A stretch of 64,000 nucleotides of DNA from Arcicella sp038230735 (GTDB lineage: Bacteria; Bacteroidota; Bacteroidia; Cytophagales; Spirosomataceae), in NCBI GenBank assembly GCA_038230735.1, contig JBBRMR010000007.1, forward strand, positions 1 through 64,000, read 5' to 3'. Below the pieces are notes generated by a model. The model was not told the DNA's origin. It ran no database searches and saw only the letters and a list, made by a program, of their open reading frames with translations. Positions 60,080-64,000 of the stretch are shown here, piece after piece (the stretch's first letter is position 1; each line of letters opens with the position of its first letter). The position numbers and the translations under genes were made by a program.

Positions 60080-60110
60080 AAGCCTGATGCCGCTGGTCTC
60101 AGGCTTTTTT
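60080..60110 (+). terminator. Terminator after the TapB-like gene
   Basis: AGCCTGA (60081-60087) pairs with TCAGGCT (60099-60105), extended by flanking A and T runs. Confidence 0.8.
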
Positions 60111-60130
60111 GTTGGGGTATGGGCAAGTAA

Positions 60131-60655
60131 AAAGAGCATCGCCATAAGCAATGCCCTTTCCCGTCTTACCTCTAAACCTATTTAACTATGAAAAATTTCT
60201 GCACTATTTAAATCTGTTATTTAATCATTTACTCCGTAACTCTCACGCACAAACCTTGAAATTATTAAATTTTTTAAAAAAGTGGTGTCTCCAATGGAAA
60301 CACCCTTTCCTGTCTTACCTCTAAACCTATTTAACTATGAAAAATCTTTATTCCAAAGGAAACACGCTTTCCCGTTTCGCCTGTAAAGCTATCGGTACGA
60401 CATTTCGCTTAGCTATGAATTTTTTTTAGATTCTTTGATAAAAAAGTGGTGTCTCCAAAGGAAACACCCTTTCCCGTCTTACCTCTAAACCTATTTAACT
60501 ATGAAAATTTTTTAATTTCTTTTAATAATCTAATCAATACATCTATCAAATTTCTACCTCATAATTCGTAACGATTGGTTTTGAAAAAAGTGGTGTCTCC
60601 AAAGGAAACACCCTTTCCCGTCTTACCTCTAAACCTATTTAACTATGAAAAATCT
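60131..60655 (+). repeat. Tandem array of five hairpin-leader repeats ending in ATGAAAAAT
   Basis: Four strong copies and one degenerate copy. Each has a short hairpin (copies 2, 4, 5: GGTGTCTCC / GGAAACACC; copy 1: GCATCGC / GCAATGC), then a conserved tract of CTTTCCCGTCTTACCTCT, AAACCTATTTAACT and ATGAAAAA. ATGs are at 60188, 60337, 60415 (degenerate copy), 60501 and 60645. The inserts between copies have diverged. The ATGs open only 4-30 codons. The tract resembles leaders seen before outer-membrane receptor genes in Cytophagales, but no receptor follows. An ncRNA is an alternative. Confidence 0.75.
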
Positions 60656-61138
60656 TGTGTTGTTTAATCAACAACTATGGAAAAAATTAATATCTACCTT
60701 TAAAAATGTTTCTTAAATGCAATAACTTTATATTGGTAGAAATTGTTTTCTGATTAACTTTCTTAACAATACAACACTAATTTATACTCAATTAGTTCCC
60801 GTGTTTAATACTTATGGTTATCACATTCTTTTAACGATAAGTCTTTTCATAAGTCACACAATTATAAAATATCTTTAGTTTATTTCTTAGAATCGTCTAA
60901 ATAACTTATTTTTATATTAACGCCGCAAAGTTCTGCAATGTTTTATTTCTTTCCAAATTTATCTTGCAATTGTCAGCGAAGCAGTAAGGATAAATACCTA
61001 TAATTTAGTACGTTTCGATATTTAATAGATTTATTACGCCTTTAAACAAAATAATATTTTGCTTTGAATATTAAATAATTGCAAAAATTTTGTTTCTTGA
61101 TATTTATCAATAAATTCAATATTCTTAAAATAATACAA
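60656..61138. other. AT-rich region, no gene seen
   Basis: About 480 bases after the tandem array and before the pth stop on the other strand. Only very short ORFs; the last array copy's ATG reads 23 codons (MKNLVLFNQQLWKK...) into it. No clear hairpin, tRNA-like or repeat structure was found. Confidence 0.5.
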
Positions 61139-61699
61139 TTATTGATTAAATATGTTCATAGTCTTTTCTAAGCCCTGTAAACAGAAATTTATGGTCATTT
61201 CGGCAGCACGGTCAAGATGTTCTGGCAATTGTTCAAATTGATCACCTTTAAACTCCCCCAAAACGTAATCAATCTGCCTTCCTTGTCCAAAATCATCCCC
61301 CACGCCAAAACGTAAACGAGCGTATTCAGGTGTCCCCAAAATTTCTTGTATATTCCGCAATCCATTGTGTCCGCCATGCGAACCTTTTGGTTTCATCCTG
61401 AGTTTCGCATAAGGTAATGCAATATCATCTGTAATAATAAGGATATTTTCTTTTTCTATTTTTAATTCTTTCATCCAATGATTTACGGACTTTCCACTCA
61501 AATTCATAAAGGTTGTGGGCTTAATTAAATGGATTTGTTTGCCCTTATGTTTTAGTTCTGTATAATAAGCAAGACGTTCCATCGAAAATTTTGTTTCAAA
61601 ACTACCTGCTAGCCGGTCAAGTACCATAAATCCGACATTATGACGAGTTAATAAATATTCAGGTCCGATATTACCCAAACCTACGATTAGATACTTCAT
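61139..61699 (-). CDS. pth: Aminoacyl-tRNA hydrolase (peptidyl-tRNA hydrolase)
   Basis: From ATG 61699 the protein has 186 residues. Pth frees tRNA from stalled peptidyl-tRNA. It has MKYLIVGLGNIGPEYLLTRHNVGF with the catalytic His H20, the substrate-site KPTTFMNLSGKSV (about 65-77), ITDDIALPYAKLRMKPKGSHGGHNGLRNI (about 92-120) and RLRFGVGDDFGQGRQIDYVLGEF. The open frame to 61792 adds 31 unconserved residues, so I chose the family start. Confidence 0.95.
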   Translation of the reverse strand: MKYLIVGLGNIGPEYLLTRHNVGFMVLDRLAGSFETKFSMERLAYYTELKHKGKQIHLIKPTTFMNLSGKSVNHWMKELKIEKENILIITDDIALPYAKLRMKPKGSHGGHNGLRNIQEILGTPEYARLRFGVGDDFGQGRQIDYVLGEFKGDQFEQLPEHLDRAAEMTINFCLQGLEKTMNIFNQ

Positions 61700-61740
61700 A
61701 TAGATTGTATTTTTTAATTTTATTTTTAAATTTGTACTTG

Positions 61741-61795
61741 TCGATGTTCGTGATTCGATGCTTGATGTTCGGAAAGTACAATTATCGAACATCGA
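61741..61795 (-). repeat. Heptad repeat and inverted repeat upstream of pth
   Basis: Read on the minus strand the units CCGAACAT, CAAGCAT, CGAATCA, CGAACAT and CGACAAG follow each other (about 61780 down to 61744), 45 bases before the pth start. TCGATGTTCG (61741-61750) and CGAACATCGA (61786-61795) also form a perfect 10-bp inverted repeat. Confidence 0.5.
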
Positions 61796-61935
61796 AAATG
61801 ACCTCCCTTTTAACTTCTTTGTGGTAATTATCTGATTCTCAGGCGATTATTCGTTTTATTAAATTATCACAGATGCGGTTAATTTTGCGTGAATCAATCG
61901 ACAAAATTGAGTAAATTTGTGCTTTGTCATACCCC

Positions 61936-64000
61936 ATGAAAAAAAATACCACTGCCATAAGTAGATATCTTTTATCCGTATCAATTCTGTGTTTGGGGCT
62001 TCAAAATGCTTATGCTCAGAATGATAAAGCATTACCTGCCCCCATCAATACTGCCAAATTTACAGAATACGCTCCTTCAGTTAGTGCTGATGGGCGAACC
62101 CTCATTTTTGAATCTGACCGTCAAGGCGACTGGAAACTCTTTGAATCCAGAAAGAACGGAAAGATTTGGTCAGTACCCACGGCAATCCCCAAAATTACAA
62201 CTACTTTTTTTGAAAAAGCCCCTTTGGGTGGTCCTTGTATAAGTTATGATGGCAATTTATTGTTTTTTTCTGCCAACGGAAAAGACTCGGATGGACACGA
62301 AGATATTTATTATTCAGTTAGGGAAAAAGGGGGCTGGTCTGCACCAATGAATGTAGGTTCACCCGTCAATACCGTTGATTACGAAGGTTATCCTTCACTC
62401 TCTGCCGATGGAAAATATTTATACTTTGCCCGTGCTAAATTTATTATGGGTGATAAAAAAGATGCTCAACAACGTTGTTATCAGATTATGATGTCGGAAA
62501 AGGGAACGGATGGCAAATGGCAAAAAGCTGTTGAATTGCCAAGTCCCGTGAACTTAATCTGTGAAAAAGCCCCAAGAATCATGCCCGATGGTAAGACTTT
62601 GATGTTCTCATCCATCAGAAAGGACGGTCAGGGCAATTTTGATATTTATAAATGCGAACGCCAGCCCAATGGAACTTGGACGGATGCGGTGGCTTTGGAC
62701 TTTATCAATACTTCTGGACTCGACCAGTTTGTGGCAGTTCCCGCCTGTGGCGATGCCCTATTTTATGTGCAGGACGGTGATATTTATACAGCAAATTTGC
62801 CAATGGAAGGTGTTTCAACCATTCAGGGATACATTACAGATTCGAGTACAAATAATGCGATTGCTGCCAAAATTATCATTTCGGAAGTAGAAAATCCGAC
62901 AAAAATTATTGCCGAGATTACAGCAAATGCCTTAGATGGGCGTTTTTCAGCGGTTTTGAAACCTAACGGAAAATATCTATTTGAAATCAGTGAATCGGGC
63001 TTTTATCGAAAGAAAGTCATCGTTGATTTATCCGAAAAAAGGGACTGCGAAACTGTTGAACAAGATTTTAAACTTATGCCCTTGGGTGGTAAAACTTCTG
63101 AAATAAAAGAGGTTTATAAGCTCAGTTTCTTGGCAATTGATGCTCAAACTAATCTTACCGTTCCCGCAACTTTTGAAGCAGTAGAAGTAACTACGGGACA
63201 ATCCATTGCCCTTCAATACAATGCCTTCACACTCCAAAATCAAGGTACATTTCGTTTAAAAGAGGATTACTCCATCGAGGCTTCGATGAAGGGCTACAAA
63301 AATTCAAGCCTTGCCTTGCGGATAGATGATAAGGCTGAACTCTTGCCCGTGAGTATTATTAAACTCGACCCCATTTCTTCAAATTTTATCGTAAAAGGTT
63401 ATGATGGTGGAACAAATGAATTATTGAAAGATACGAAAGTTATAGTTACCGAAGTATCTTCAAATCAATCGGCAACTATCAAAGCCAATCCAGAAACAGG
63501 TGAATGTGGCACTAATTTGTTAAGTGGAAAGCAGTATAAAGTAGTGGTTTCATCGGATTTTTGTGAGGATAATGAGCAATTTTTTACGAAAACGAATGAA
63601 ATAAGTAATATTTCGGTAAAATTAATTCCGAAGAAAATATCATCCGTCAATCTGATTGCTTTGAACGTGGAAACGGGCGAAAATGTGGATGCAGATTTTA
63701 TAGTAATGTCTGAAAAAACGGGAAAAATCTATAAGGCAGAAAAGGTAAAAGCGAAAGATGGTTTTTCTTTTAAACTCTCTCAAAACGATAATTTGAAAGT
63801 TGAAGTTACTTCCGAAGGACTCGCCACGGGACGTAGTATTCTGGAAATTAATGATTTAGTTTTAGGAGACCATCGTGAATACATGGTAAAATTAGCCACT
63901 GATCGTTATTCACTAAACATTAAAGTGGTTGATGCTGAAACCCAAAAGCCAATTAAAGAAGCCCTTGTGAAAGTGGCAGATATGAAAACTGCGGAGGTGA
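61936..64000 (+). CDS. PD40 beta-propeller envelope protein, cut by window end
   Basis: From ATG 61936 one frame stays open to the last base (688 codons). The product has a signal peptide (LLSVSILCLGLQNAYAQ) and a WD40-like (PD40) propeller (about 35-290) with YAPSVSADGRTLIFESDR, PCISYDGNLLFFSANG, YPSLSADGKYLYFAR and APRIMPDGKTLMFSSIR. It is followed by carboxypeptidase-like or Ig-like beta modules (about 297-688; GYITDSSTNNAIAAKIIISE, AETQKPIKEALVKV). In Bacteroidota such proteins often end with an OmpA peptidoglycan-binding domain; that part is outside the window. Confidence 0.85.
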   Translation, partial: MKKNTTAISRYLLSVSILCLGLQNAYAQNDKALPAPINTAKFTEYAPSVSADGRTLIFESDRQGDWKLFESRKNGKIWSVPTAIPKITTTFFEKAPLGGPCISYDGNLLFFSANGKDSDGHEDIYYSVREKGGWSAPMNVGSPVNTVDYEGYPSLSADGKYLYFARAKFIMGDKKDAQQRCYQIMMSEKGTDGKWQKAVELPSPVNLICEKAPRIMPDGKTLMFSSIRKDGQGNFDIYKCERQPNGTWTDAVALDFINTSGLDQFVAVPACGDALFYVQDGDIYTANLPMEGVSTIQGYITDSSTNNAIAAKIIISEVENPTKIIAEITANALDGRFSAVLKPNGKYLFEISESGFYRKKVIVDLSEKRDCETVEQDFKLMPLGGKTSEIKEVYKLSFLAIDAQTNLTVPATFEAVEVTTGQSIALQYNAFTLQNQGTFRLKEDYSIEASMKGYKNSSLALRIDDKAELLPVSIIKLDPISSNFIVKGYDGGTNELLKDTKVIVTEVSSNQSATIKANPETGECGTNLLSGKQYKVVVSSDFCEDNEQFFTKTNEISNISVKLIPKKISSVNLIALNVETGENVDADFIVMSEKTGKIYKAEKVKAKDGFSFKLSQNDNLKVEVTSEGLATGRSILEINDLVLGDHREYMVKLATDRYSLNIKVVDAETQKPIKEALVKVADMKTAEV

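Noticed and set aside
60131..60655. CRISPR array from the regular repeats
   Set aside because: Only five units, repeats of about 65 bases with a start-like end, unequal spacers of 20-90 bases and no cas genes.
1..64000. tRNA, rRNA or riboswitch genes
   Set aside because: No cloverleaf with a T-loop consensus, rRNA-like sequence or known aptamer core was recognised on either strand by reading.

Overview
The window is chromosomal DNA of a Bacteroidota bacterium, most likely order Cytophagales. Supporting signs are the AT-rich composition, promoters of the TTG / TAnnTTTG type rather than TTGACA / TATAAT, start sites without Shine-Dalgarno sequences, a PorX-type response regulator (the regulator of the type IX secretion system), many lipoproteins with a Cys lipobox, and families such as TIGR02757, DUF4905, PafA, CtlX and short-form AMP nucleosidase. 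The genus cannot be fixed from sequence alone. No tRNA, rRNA or CRISPR array was seen.

Layout. 0-9 kb: the tail of a transposase, an outer-membrane barrel protein, a MarR regulator with YceI, TIGR02757, LysM/RlpA-like, DUF4905, kdsB and a gluconate-type permease. 9-19 kb: rpsU, a XerC/D recombinase, exbBD-like proton-channel genes, alkaline phosphatase PafA, an HsdR-N-like protein, AMP nucleosidase, a TPR protein and a pair of guanidino-group hydrolases (CtlX and an arginine deiminase relative). 19.4-26 kb: a SUF iron-sulfur assembly operon (sufC, sufD, sufS, sufE, a DUF59 protein, a bacilliredoxin) into which one intact toxin-antitoxin module and the remains of two other modules are interleaved. 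26-28 kb: porX.

28-40 kb is an accessory region of surface and secreted proteins: a Kelch lipoprotein, a frameshifted vanadium haloperoxidase, YD-repeat lipoproteins, an H-lectin-like protein, a histidine kinase with a response regulator broken by a stop codon, a papain-like protease divergent from two unknown genes, a collagen-like lipoprotein and a LytTR regulator. Five genes here share an almost identical promoter cassette: the 14-bp palindrome CCCCAATATTGGGG at a fixed distance from the -33 and -7 elements.

40-52 kb: MgtC, a HicB-like antitoxin, a MoxR-type AAA ATPase and its VWA partner separated by a 1228-residue surface protein, a secreted DUF2237 protein, and a thrA-(antitoxin/dead toxin)-thrB operon. 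52-56 kb: two related secreted proteins, a DoxX protein and a membrane-bound AraC regulator; two of these promoters carry matching 22-bp tandem direct repeats at the same distance from the -7 element. 56-64 kb: an alkyltransferase-like protein, rlmB, a broken superoxide dismutase, a TapB-like protein, a tandem array of five hairpin-leader repeats without a long ORF, pth, and the start of a PD40 beta-propeller protein cut by the window end.

Recurring small-scale structure: heptanucleotide repeats (CGAACAT/CGAATAA type) placed directly before start codons of several housekeeping genes, a dispersed family of long intergenic palindromes, and several genes inactivated by single TAA codons or short indels.
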